DNA of 64,000 nt from Neopestalotiopsis rosae (Eukaryota > Ascomycota > Sordariomycetes > Amphisphaeriales > Sporocadaceae): NCBI GenBank assembly GCA_023078685.1, contig JALGAS010000008.1, positions 744,001 through 808,000 on the forward strand, written 5' to 3'. This document shows positions 12,101-23,075 of the stretch, piece by piece. Position 1 is the first letter of the stretch; each line of letters starts with the position of its first letter. Below the pieces are notes generated by a model. It did not search any database, was not told where the DNA came from, and was given only the letters and a program-made list of their open reading frames with translations. The position numbers and the translations under genes were made by a program.

Positions 12101-14877
12101 AGATCTTCCATGGTTCTTTCCAGCCTATTTCTGTTATTTGCCGCGGACATTACAGTTCAGGCTCAAATCCCTTACCAGAGAGTCTCTCGCGAAAGATTAC
12201 TGAGATCAAGAGCAAGTGCGAGGAAATATATCCTAATCCCTACATCCCGAGTCGTCTATCACTCTCCGAACAGGAGTTGGAGATGTGTACGGAGCTCGCC
12301 AAGAAACTCCGTGGCTTCCCAACCCAGGGCGGCAACGTTGGCACGCCATCGGATACACCCCCAAAGATTCCCAGACTTGACTATGAAAAACCATCAGCTC
12401 GGCCAGGTGCTACTGGCCTTTCAAGCTACAAGAAGACCGGAGACGATAGCGACGATTCGGTGCAACCTCGGCGAAGGAAAAGGAGACGAACAGTAGCAGT
12501 TGACAATGCAACCGACGACGAAGATGATCCCCAGGTCACCAGGCGTGGAAGGTTATCAAGATACCGTACAAGCGAGCGAGCTGGCGTCAGACCTTACTCT
12601 AGATGGGCCCTGGAAGTCGCTCCTCCGGGGCTTGCGCAAGCGCTCGAAGCGTCGTCCTCTATTCACTTTTTCACGCCAATCATGCCGGAAACATTCGAGA
12701 GGACTATGACTTCCGGCAATGATCTGTCTGAAGGCGATGAAGAGGATGGAGAAACAGACGACAATCTTGTTGATGTCGAATCTGCAGCTGATCTGGACAC
12801 GGCGAATAAGCAGAATGGTAAAACAACATTCGTCCCTATCCATGTAATCAAACAACTCCAGGATGGTGCTTGGCCTGACAATCTATCCCTCGCCTACTTC
12901 ATGGACAAGCCTGGCGGAAGTTTTACAGCCGTGGGCACATTTCCGGATACTCGTTGGTTTCAGCGACAAAATCTCCCTCAGAATAAGAGAGAGATGGTGG
13001 ACAGGGCTGAGCTCAGAAGGGATGCTGCGCAACGAGAACTCTCCCGTTATGGATCCTTCGGACCCGATGTCGCTGCGATTGAGGCTTGGGAGCGTACCCC
13101 CGAGGGAGCCTATTTGCAAAACCTGGGCAACATTGCACCGAAACATATCTATATCAACCTGACGGTCGAGCCAGGTCTTGTGTCTTCGGGATCTATCGTT
13201 GCGGAATGGCAGCCCGAGTTCCAGTTATCTGCCAAGAATATGCCCGACGAGATTCTTGGAGCCGTCTCTGAAGACGATGATCCTAGTCCTCCGGAGCGAA
13301 CGTATGTTGTTGAAGCACCAAGGAGGCGTGGGAAGCGCACCAAGGACGATAATGGTGGCAGACCTCGCCGTTTCATCAAGCGATCACAAGGAAACTGGAA
13401 GCACCGTGTTCTTTTCCCAATCACAAAACGAGAAACTGGACGATGGAATAAGGAACGCGCTGTAGGAGCCACTATTGGCAGAGAGAAAGAAACGGAGCTA
13501 GTTGTCGCCATTGTGATGATCAGAAAACTCTTAGGTGGCGTCGACCGGATCACTGACTGGGGTCTCTTCCTCAAGCTCTATCCAGAGTGGTCTGTCGCAG
13601 GCATCAGAAAGTTCTGGATCCGAGTCACCAAAGAACGGGCCAGCTACATTGAAGCACTGAGCAGAAAATTTGAGGCGGCGTTTCTGGAGGCATATGAAAA
13701 GGGAGAGATTGCTCCCATAGATTATGAAGACCTTGCAAATTACGACTGGAGGGCCCTGATCAGATGGGGAATGAAGCTGAAGACTCACACAGGAGTGGAA
13801 CTGCCGACCACACGCGCCCAATTCGATAACGAATACGCCACGACGGATCCGAAGAAGGATGAAGAGGACTGGCGGGAATTATGGTTCCATTTCCAGACTT
13901 CGACGTGGGACCGGCTCGATGCTGCGGCTAGTTTACCTCTGACCTTGCCAGCCCCGAAGCCTCCCTCTGTTCCAAGTGGCATCACAGAAGCTGATTTGCA
14001 ATTGGCACGGTCTTGGGTCCGGGCCTTGTGCAATAACAAGGAGCAATCCACCGTGGGAATGGAAATCCGAGAAGAGTTGCTGCGGCTCGGAAACCGTGAC
14101 AAGGAGTCCTTGGATGAGCTTCTTGAGCGAGCAGTTTCGCAACTGCTAGAGACCAAGGTGATTTCCAAGCTTTTTGGCAAGGGACTTGGTCAGGTATTCA
14201 AACTGAACAATCATCTTGAACTCCGCCTCAAGAAGCACGCCCATGCGGAAAAATATTCCCAGGCTATTGCCTTCAAGGCACAACTGGACGAGGCATTCCG
14301 CAACGGCAGAGACGTGCATATTTCCATCAATTCCGATGATGGCACCATCATGGCCATGATCAACCTCCAGGCCTATGGTCGAATCCGACTGGAGGATGTA
14401 AATTTCCCCCACGTACCCTTTGGCTTTCAGCCCGGCAACTACGAAGGCAGAAAGTATCCGAAACGGTACTACATCTTTGAAGTCAAGGTGGTGCCTACGG
14501 AGAAATACATCAGCAACGAGGACCTCCCTCTTCTCACCGAGGCGATGAAGGTACCAATCCCGACAAAGGGGCCTCTTGGGGAGATACCAATATGGTGCGA
14601 CTTTTTCGGTAACATTGACCGAGTACGATGGGCACAATACCTTGCAGTTGTAGCTTTTGCGATATCAGTCAAAGGTCCGCTTGCAGGGGACGGGTCTGTA
14701 GACCTGCTTCATCCTGTGGTTGAAGTCTTTGAAACTCAGCTGATCATGGATTGGCTCGAGGGAATGGGTCTAATAGACAGAGTCTCGGCTGGAAATGGTG
14801 CCACTGTCGGGGAATGGTGGTGGCTTGTAGTCGGTGATCAGGCAGTAGACAAGGGAAAGAGTCTCGAGGTGAAGTGA
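9195..14877 (+). CDS. TFC3: TFIIIC B-block-binding subunit (tau138/Tfc3/Sfc3)
   Basis: A short exon 1 (9195-9261) and a 61-nt intron (9262-9322, donor GTGAGC, acceptor TTTAG) precede one very long exon (9323-14877). The product is 1873 aa, in the size range of filamentous-fungal tau138 proteins. TFIIIC binds the B block of tRNA genes in the nucleus and recruits TFIIIB and RNA polymerase III. The B-block-binding winged-helix domain lies at about residues 150-215 (FEWKALVAIASVGTAGIL through LTGQDKRSLPTRTDALARKGY). Long low-complexity, charged linkers follow. A single zinc-finger-like module is at about 699-723 (C-x2-C-x12-H-x7-C). A second winged-helix-like stretch occurs near 840-900 (RKKSTIELIQQLLERNDQVLPGD), and a helical C-terminal region runs from about 1340 to the end. 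The start is supported because exon 1 gives MEQGLDELIESLLTKIAF, which reads smoothly into exon 2. The gene name is given by family, not by tested orthology. Confidence 0.9.
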
Positions 14878-15695
14878 TACCAAGGCTCCAAAGGAAGTCC
14901 CTAGGCAATTCAGTAAAGAAAAGATAAGAAATATCAGCAAGAAGCATAAGTGCTAACGGCAACACGTGTGACTACTCCTCCTCCACATGCATAGACATGT
15001 AGTATAGAAAACACTTTTTATCTTTATTGTCATCTCAGGTTTGTAATGATGCAGCACGAATTTCTGGATTCGATAACGAGAACCTTACCATTATCGAAGC
15101 GCACTTGAGGCTAACTTTGACGCAATAAATAACTTTTCCGAAATTCGTGTAGCAATTTTGTCTTCCTTGAGACCTAGGCAATTGAGCAACACTACAGTAC
15201 CTTGTCTGCAAAAGGGTTCACATTCATTGTCTGTCACCGCCCCAAGGCAGCCATTGCCAGTGTTTAGGTGCCGTATTGCAAACAAGAACGAAACAATCAA
15301 CGGCAAGGCAACTCGACAAGACTCGAAAACCTACGACATCAATCACTTCGTCCCTTGATCTATTCAATGAACATGGCTCGACCGAGGACCATGAGGCAGA
15401 CACGAGGCATCTCTCTTGGAAGCCTCGCTTTCTGTAATAAGTGGTCGTGTATGCTTAGGCAGAGGGCCATGAGGGTCTGATTCTTGGCCAGCAGCAGATT
15501 ACATCAAGATTGTATATAAGGAAGGGTGAGTTGATCTTGTCGTGGTGTGCAAACATCAGATTGCTACTTGATTGATACATTTGGCGCTGTACAACAACTG
15601 GTAGCGTATCTTCCGCCAACAAACTCGACACATATTCCATACGTCGTCAAATTTGGAAAATACCGTGTTCTATAATCCCATCGGCGAGCAACACA
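14878..15695. other. Intergenic between TFIIIC and zinc-finger genes
   Basis: About 0.8 kb between two plus-strand genes. Several short frames occur, but none has domain or splice support. Nothing else was seen. Confidence 0.55.
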
Positions 15696-17204
15696 ATGTC
15701 AGATCAAAATAAGACAGACGAGCAGACAGTAACAGCAGATCAGACTCCCAGCAATGTGCCACCCAGACCTCAATCCGCTGACAATCCCCCAAGAACGTCA
15801 CATACTTGCTGTGAATGCAACTTCGTGGCCATGAATCAAAGAGAACTATTCTATCACAGCCTAAAGTGTCCAACCGCTGGAGAACTGAGTCTAGAAGCAT
15901 TGAAATCAACGCCCAAAGCTGTCCAGCCGAAAGATGCCAAGTCAGGGTCCAAGAGAACATTTGCTACTGCATTTGGTTCAAAGGACAAGAGCACGAACAA
16001 CGGACACCTGCCACATGATTCCATCACCAAACTTGATGATACACCCTTGCCAGTAGAGCCAGAAAAGCCGGCAAAGCCAGAAAAGAGTCAATCCCATATT
16101 GTTACATGTGACTTTTGCGCAGACATACAAGCCGACCTGGGATACATGCACATGCACATCTATCAGCAACACCGCGAGAATTACGACAAGTGGCGAGCAA
16201 ACCACCGCCGTGTGGATAAGGTACCTTCAGTGAAGCAGCTCACTAGAGAAACCCCCTTGAGCCACGATTGCTTCTTATGTGGCCGCATACTTGCTGGGTG
16301 GTTGCACTTGAAGAACCACCTGTTGGTAGAGCATGGAGCAGGCACTCTCGACAGTTTGACATATGGGCTCGCCCTGGTCGCGCCCGGTCCGGTCCACGGC
16401 TACGGCGTACTCGAGCTCGCCTTGAAGCGAGGGAGCATCACGGCCCGAGTCAGCCGCCACGTGAAAGAGTTCACTGGTGCGCAGACCAAACCTCCAAGTG
16501 TCCCTCCTCTCAACGTTGCGGGTGCCCAGCAGCCGCGAGAAACGATATCAACAGACAAGCGCCATCCATTCGCCGCTCTCGCAAAGATGCCGAACAGGAA
16601 CTCGGTCATGGGCGATATCAGCTGGAAAGTGAGCCAGGAACTATGGGAGCTCAGTCAAGGCACCATGTCCAAATCCGAAAAGTGTCAAGTGACGAACAAC
16701 TTGACAAGGGTCTGGGAGCGCGAGCTCTCAGACGTGCCGCCCCAGGACTGGAAGACAGATGTGGCCAGATCGCTCCAGGCAAAGTGGCACGACCACGAGA
16801 TGACTGCCGAGGTCCCAGAGGACACGGACTCGCAGGTGTTTGTGCCTCCCCGGGCATGCGACTTTACCGGTTGTGATCTCCTCCTTGTCGGCATGCTGGT
16901 CGGTAAGATCCTGACCGAGTCCCAACCGTCACCCAGGGCGGGCGGAGAGGGGATGGCATTGTCCAGAGCCGTGGACACCTATGCCAGCGAATTCGATGCG
17001 GTCAAGAAGCCCGCCACAGACGGCTTGAAACATGTCCTCGGTGGCTGCTTGGGCGGGCTTCGAATGAAGTTCGCTGCAGATGAACTGGAGCGTACCTTTC
17101 CGGGGTTTGCCAAACACATGGGGAAAGACGGTGGTCCTGGTTATCAACCAGATTTGTCCTCACTTCGAGTGCTTGTCAGCAAGTTTCACAAAAACACAAA
17201 GTGA
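15696..17204 (+). CDS. Orphan protein with three C2H2-type zinc fingers
   Basis: This is an intronless gene of 502 aa. Three finger-like modules are regularly built: C38-x2-C41-x12-H54-x3-C58, C138-x2-C141-x12-H154-x4-H159, and C192-x2-C195-x12-H208-x4-H213. The spacing C-x2-C-x12-H-x3/4-H/C is classical. The conserved hydrophobic positions of a Kruppel finger are only partly met, and the fingers are widely separated by 79 and 32 residues rather than by short TGEKP-type linkers. That makes tandem DNA reading less likely than RNA or protein contacts. A Lys/Pro-rich spacer (PEKPAKPEK, about 121-130) sits between fingers 1 and 2. The C-terminal half (about 300-500) looks globular and helical with no domain I recognise. 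Function is unknown. The start is the first ATG of the open frame, preceded by a normal leader. Confidence 0.8.
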   Translation: MSDQNKTDEQTVTADQTPSNVPPRPQSADNPPRTSHTCCECNFVAMNQRELFYHSLKCPTAGELSLEALKSTPKAVQPKDAKSGSKRTFATAFGSKDKSTNNGHLPHDSITKLDDTPLPVEPEKPAKPEKSQSHIVTCDFCADIQADLGYMHMHIYQQHRENYDKWRANHRRVDKVPSVKQLTRETPLSHDCFLCGRILAGWLHLKNHLLVEHGAGTLDSLTYGLALVAPGPVHGYGVLELALKRGSITARVSRHVKEFTGAQTKPPSVPPLNVAGAQQPRETISTDKRHPFAALAKMPNRNSVMGDISWKVSQELWELSQGTMSKSEKCQVTNNLTRVWERELSDVPPQDWKTDVARSLQAKWHDHEMTAEVPEDTDSQVFVPPRACDFTGCDLLLVGMLVGKILTESQPSPRAGGEGMALSRAVDTYASEFDAVKKPATDGLKHVLGGCLGGLRMKFAADELERTFPGFAKHMGKDGGPGYQPDLSSLRVLVSKFHKNTK

Positions 17205-17817
17205 TCATGTGCCGCCGAGCACACAAGATCCGACCATAGCACCTAGCACTCACTATCTTGAGGGAAGGCGGGGAAAGGAGCGAATGATTTCAGGTCATCA
17301 TGGTTGAACATGAGTAGAAAAGGAATGGACAAAATTGAGATTTCTATTTGCAATGACTGCTGGGTCAATTGAGCCAACAAACATGTTGAGATAGAATGGG
17401 ACAGTGCACCTTTTGACGTATGGACTCGAGAAATGAATGTCTGCAGATATCACTAGATTCCACCATGAACAATCATTCTTGTTCTCCATAAAGCACCCGT
17501 CAGCTGACGACAATTATTGATTGACTCTTTTATTGATCACTCTGGAAGATGGCATCTCATTTGCAAAGCACCTGTAGAACTCCTAACTAATGCAGACGCC
17601 AGACTATTTCCTTGTCTGCAGATGCATTACACTGCATCCTGCAAGTCCCAACGCCTCGGAACGCCCTCGCGAAAAGCAAATGTCTCGCGGCGAGGAAACC
17701 AAAAAGAAAAGGCAAAAAGAACGAACGCAGCCATTATATCTCAAAAACGCCATTTGGTCTCGTCGAACCATGAGAAAAGATGAACAAGAAAACAACACGT
17801 AAAGACAAGGTCTTCCG
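17205..17817. other. Intergenic between convergent genes
   Basis: About 0.6 kb where the zinc-finger gene (plus) and UBC6 (minus) run toward each other. It presumably contains both 3' UTRs. No gene was seen. Confidence 0.6.
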
Positions 17818-18886
17818 CTAGTAGCCAAGCAGAATCTTGATGAGCATGGCGACCAAGACGGCAACGAGCGAGACAATGGCATAGTCTATCCACACGGGCA
17901 CCCCCGCGTCCCGGTCAAAATCCCTCGCCCTGTGCGCCACAGCCTGTCCCACGGGGTCCGGGGGTAGTGGGATCGTCCTCGTCGGCTGTGGCACGCCCTG
18001 CGCCGGCCGCGCTGGTATCGAGGGCGCCGTCGTCGTTGGCGGAGGTTGTTGTTGTTGTTGTTGCGGTAGCGGGGCAAGAGGAGCAGTCTGTACGAAACCC
18101 TCGGCCAGTTGTGCCGTCTCGGCGTCTTCTTCCCTCGTGTTTCCGCTGTTCTCGTTTGTGGTACCCGCGGCCTGGGCGGCCTTCTTCTCCATCTCATCCC
18201 GGAACCCCATTTTCAGTTCGGCGGGAATCTCGACTTCCTCCCTCTTCTTCGCACTACCTTCACCACCGTCCGCCGCACTATTGGCCGCCTCATCCAGCTC
18301 GCGACACCGCTCCGCCACCTCGCGCAGTATCTCCTCGTTGGACCGCGCGCACGCCGGACACGTCCAGCCCTTTGACTCGGCCGCTAGCCTCTTGCGCACC
18401 TCGGGCCCGCTGTTGAGCCCGCCAATCTGGCCGCTGGCGTCCGTCTCCATAAAGGCCCGGAGCGCGACGATGGCGGTGCGCACCCCCCAGGCCGGCTGCC
18501 ACGTCTCCTCGTGGTGGCCCGAGATGCTCAGGCAGATCTCGCGGTTGGCCTCGAACCGGCCGGACGGGGTGGCGAAGCGGAACGACGGCGGGCGCAGCGG
18601 GTACGTCGGCGGCAGCACGATGCGCCCGTGGTAGATGCCCTCGGCAAAGGCCGAGTTGGGCGGTCCCCGGAGGGTAAAGTGCCACTCGAACAGGTCGGAT
18701 TCTAGCGGCGTGGCCGTGTAGTCTGGGCTTGGGGAGTTGCTCAGCTCGGCGGCTTCCTTCACTGTTTTTGCGAACAAAGTGTCAGTCCTTGTTCAATATG
18801 CGCAAAAAATTGTCACCAAAGTTGAGAGAAAACGTACTGATGCGCCTCATTGTTGGCGATTTCGAGTTGAACTTTGTGCTCGCCAT
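17818..18886 (-). CDS. UBC6: Tail-anchored ubiquitin-conjugating enzyme E2 (UBC6 type, ERAD)
   Basis: Exon 1 (18886-18838) encodes the typical Ubc6 start MASTKFNSKSPTMRRI. A 76-nt intron (18837-18762) follows, then exon 2 (18761-17818), giving 330 aa. The UBC fold spans about residues 10-165. The active-site Cys is C93 in NREICLSISGHHEETW, with the non-canonical surroundings (no HPN motif) that mark the Ubc6/UBE2J group. A WTCPAC stretch follows near residue 155, then a Pro/Gln-rich linker that holds six Gln in a row. A C-terminal hydrophobic anchor (about 308-329) ends the protein. Ubc6 sits in the ER membrane with its catalytic domain in the cytosol and works with the Doa10 ligase in ER-associated degradation. 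The exon-1 sequence and the C-terminal anchor make the identification firm. Confidence 0.93.
18046..18063 (-). repeat. Hexa-CAA microsatellite coding polyglutamine in UBC6
   Basis: Six perfect TTG units on the plus strand (CAA on the coding strand) encode six consecutive Gln in the UBC6 linker. Such a run is likely to vary in length between strains. Confidence 0.85.
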
Positions 18887-20157
18887 CTTGAAATGGTTTC
18901 TACAAAGTGACTTGGAGATTCCCTACTTGTTGCTGCCAGTATATATGATTGCTCGCGATAATCGATCCTGAGAGTGTTGTCGCAGGGAGGGACAAGAATC
19001 TTGTTCCCGTAGTCACCGGCTCGTGGTTGCTAGGCGAGAAGAGTCTATGGGAATTTGACGATGGCTTGGGTAGGAGGAGGAGAGTGTTGGATATTGCAGG
19101 ACGACGAGAATGGAGTATTTCCGGATATGCTCCCGATAAGCCGTTGCAGGTGAGAGGGGAAAAAGAAACAGAGTGTACAGGAATAGGTCGTCGTGACCCG
19201 TTGTGCATGAGACTGTTTGAGAGCTTGGGAGGTGGAGAGCTTGCTCATTACACAACTGATAACCGGGAGTCGTTCAAAGTTGCTTGGCTTGCGCCCACGT
19301 TGACACGTAGCTTGAGCTGTTTCCCTTGTTTAGTCACTGTCCGCTAAGATAGAGGCCAAGTCCGCCGCGCCCAGGCCAATGTTCCCTAAATGATCCCAGT
19401 CCAGCGGTCCCAGTCTGCTGGAGACTGATGACGAACCATGTCTAGTGCGAGGGGGGTTGTGCGTCACATTAGTGTTATAGCGGGGAATCCCTGCACTTGC
19501 AGCGGGAGATTGATAATCTACAGAGTACATATCGTATGTAAGCTTTCATGTATGCTGCTACATCACAGCCAAAAGACAGACTATGCCGTCCACTGCTTCT
19601 TTACTATAATCCTCACAGGGCCTTGACATATAAACAAGGGCCCATACATACAATATGTCAAATGAGTAGTCAGTATCTGCACGATACCTTTCTACTTTAT
19701 TGGAAAGATAATCAGTGTTTGCAATCACCAGCTTCGAGGTCCCAGCATGAACGACCATCATCTGACTCTGGTGTTCTCGGTATATGATTACTCATTCAAA
19801 TGTGACAAACAACAAACATGAGTGCCATGCGGAAAACCAAAGTTCTCGATTTATTCTCTATTTACTCTCTACGAATACAGTCGAAGTTTAGCAAGCGCTA
19901 TCAATAGAAACATCGCTCATGCAAAGTGTGCCAAGTGGGTATCTCGTAAAGCAGATCCTGAACCATCAAACCATGAATTGTGTAGCCTTCCTGGACGCTT
20001 TGGTCATGCATTGTGTATTGCGTACGCGGAGTCGGTCTTGTCAAAAGCACGACCCATACTTTTCTCCCTTTTCCTACTTGTTTTCTTTTCTCCTTGGTTC
20101 ATTCCTCTCGTCACGCCAATCTTCCATGTTTGAGATTTCAGAGTGAGTGACGAGGAT
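18887..20157. other. Intergenic: UBC6 promoter and 3' flank of the UIM gene
   Basis: About 1.3 kb between two minus-strand genes. Many short frames are present on both strands, but none has convincing start, splice or domain support. Confidence 0.55.
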
Positions 20158-23075
20158 CTAGCCCTCGTGATGCTCAACCTCGACCTCCATCTCATCCATG
20201 TCTGTTGGGCCGACAGAAGTCAAAGCTGCCTGAGAAGCCGTCTCCACCGGGCGGCGCATCATGAAGGGAGAGTGCGAGCCGGCCCGCTCCTGCATCTCAG
20301 GGGACTTGGCCATATCGTCAATGACACCTCCCATTGCTTGATCTTGGGCCGAGTCGGACGACGTCTGGCACTTCTCCAGAGACTGGACTAGGTTCCCAAT
20401 CTTAGCGGGTTGTGCAGTCGGGCCTCGGAGGTCTCCATAATGCTCATTCAATCCTTCGAGAGGAGTACCGCCAGAGAAAGCCATGTTGACGTCGCGACTG
20501 TCTCCAGAATCGATGGTAGCAATTGAGGATCCAGGACTCAGCTTTCGCTTACCCTTCGAGCCCCACATCTCTTCGGCCTCGGGAATTGCCTCAATCGTTT
20601 CAGCAGTCAGGCGCAAGGTTGCGTCCGACTGAGGCTGTGTGCTTGTTTGGGCTTCCTCGCTGGACAGCTCCTTCTGAAAGACCTTATTATCGGCACGCAC
20701 AAATGTCTAGCAAGATTTTGATCAGCCACTGCACCACATACTGGCACAAAACAGTGTACAGAGCCGCTATACTTACACGCAAGGCTTCAGAAAGCTGAAT
20801 AGGCTCAGTATCCAGAGCGGTCTTGGAAGCATAGACCATGATTGGGAATTTTGATTCACTACCGGCAGCGATCAATACAGATTCGGCGTCCGTTTTCTAT
20901 ATCCACTCGTTAGCAGCAAGTAAGGAATGCATGTCAAGTAATTGTTACCTCTACAGAGACTGGGGTCTTCTCATCTGCAGCATAGACGAGTCTCCACCAC
21001 TGCTCGCACTGCTCAGCAGCATCGTCTGTCTCGATCAAGGGAGGTGGCCGGCGTGAGCAAACATAGGTGATCTCGTTGGTCGTAGCAACACCCGAGAGTA
21101 GGTACTTGTGGGAGGGATTCCATGCATTGGGCTCATAGATTTCGGGTTGTATGCCCTCCAGGTCACGAATGTGAATGTATTTGTTCACAAATTCTTCTGA
21201 AGCTTCATCTTCTCGGACCGTGAACTTTAGTCCAAGATGGTCAAGTCCATCCTCGATATACTTTATACAGTCCTTGACATCTGGATAGCAATGAGTTAGT
21301 AACAATAATATGATATATACGTTGGAGGACCTTACACTTCAACTCGCCGTCGAGCTTGGTGAGTTGTTCTTGAGCCTTGGCAATTGCAGTCTTCAGGTTC
21401 TCCTCGTTCCTTTGTTCTGCTTCAGTGAATTCGTATGGCGTCTTTTCACTGCATATGGTAACTTGGTAATCGTCGGTGACCTTTTCGCCCCTTTGACACT
21501 TTTGATCCGTGAAGCGCAGCTGTGCCCATTGACGCTGTTGTGTCAAGAAGTGGCCGAGCATGGCGATTGAGCGTTCCAAGCGTTGACGGAGGCTATACTG
21601 ACCCTGAAGCCAGTTCATCTGCTTGTCACCGTTGGCTTCAGTGGTGTCGCCCATTTGTGTTTCCGAGGCCTTCAGCTTATAGAGACCAAATTTGTGTGCA
21701 ACTATCTCTTTCTGAATAGTCAAAGCATCTTGTTTTCGAGCTTCATCGTAGCGGTCCAGGTACAGCGTCATCGGGACATCGAGTGGTTTGCAGAGACCAT
21801 CACCGCCAATTCTAATGACAAGGATGTCTGCTGGATCTGTGAAGAAAGAAGTAGTGTCGGCAATTTCGGGTTCGGCTTTTCTAAGAGCGTCGTACCAGAA
21901 CATGGTGTCAAGGGCATTGTAAAGAGTATTGATTCCCTGGTTCTGGTTCTCGGCAAGAGGGACTGTGAGCATGTCGATGTCCATAGCCTCATATAATTTT
22001 TCATTGTCTGGTTGATTCATGGGCACAGTCTTTGCAACGCTGAAGAAAGCCTTCAGGACCGGCTTGCCTGACTTGTGATACTCTTCCTTCAACGCCTTGA
22101 AGAATGTATCTTCGTAGTCGTGGGTCTCCCACACTTCTTTGACAGCCAGAGCAGAAGCGAGGCTGTCGGCTGAGCCGTAGGCTCGTTCAGTGCCGTCCAA
22201 AAATGCCACTAGACGATGGACTTCATCGTGGAACTCGGCATGGCCTGCTTGCTTGCCCTGCCACCACTCATTGTCGTAGTTATGGGTCCTAGCCATCTCG
22301 CCCAAAGATAGCAGACCATTCCTAGCCAGAGGAATTTGGGCTAGGATACTGACAAGACCTCCCAGACGGTGGTTCTGGCTAGATCGGAGAAATGCAGGAG
22401 CTGCATCGGCGCGCTTTCGGTCCGAGGGGGGGATTTCCATCCTCTGTTGATTCAGAGCTGCGAGCTTAGTTGGTACCATTGCCCACTGATCCTGCTCGTA
22501 CTCGGCTCGAGTGGCGGGACCAAACTTCTTCTCAGTGACATCGCTGCCAATGATGCCAGACTCTTGGGGTGGAAGGCCGGAAATAGCGGCGGATTCTCGA
22601 AGTGCCCGTTGCAGGTCAGCATCTTCATCGGCTTGGGTAGTCGGTGCTCCTGCGCAAGTGTGATTGTTAGCTATCTCAGACGCAGATCGAAGACAGGGAA
22701 TAGATTCTGGTAGAAGGCGCAGCCAAAGTTTCAAAACTTACCCATCGGCGAGCGATTGTTAACCCTCGAGGGAGGTCGAGTGGGAGCACCGCTGCTAATG
22801 TCGAAATGGCTGGTGGTGACATCGGGGCCTTGGATGTTGAACTGAACGCCGGCAGTATTCTGACCACCTTCTCTATCGGCGGTAAAGAGACTATCATCCC
22901 AATTCTGATTGTACTTAGGATCGGCCGGATCATTGTAGTACTCGGTCACGGCATTCTCGATGTTGCCTTCGTTGGATTTGAGGCGAGCAATGGCCTCTTT
23001 GCGAGTCAACGAGTAATTCAACCACTCAAGAAGAGTCTGAATGGCGGATTCCTCGGGCTCTCTGTTCCACGCCAT
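20158..23075 (-). CDS. UIM protein with catalytically dead USP-like fold
   Basis: Five exons fit in phase: 23075-22742, 22649-21336, 21280-20949, 20896-20777 and 20706-20158, giving 882 aa. Each intron is 52-92 nt with a GTAAGT- or GTAAC-type donor. An N-terminal UBA-like helix region (about 1-50, EGNIENAVTEYYND) is followed by a ubiquitin-interacting motif (DEDADLQRALRESAAISG, about 119-136). The middle resembles a ubiquitin-specific protease of the USP25/28 type. A stretch NHRLGGLVSILAQIPLARN sits where a Cys box would be, and KYLLSGVATTNEITYVC sits where the His box would be. A C-terminal PIMVYAS strand matches the end of the USP25 core. The catalytic Cys and the GHY His are both missing. 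It is therefore read as a ubiquitin-binding pseudo-protease; its partner is unknown. The last 180 residues are acidic and probably disordered. The USP relationship is inferred, whereas the UIM is visible. Confidence 0.82.
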
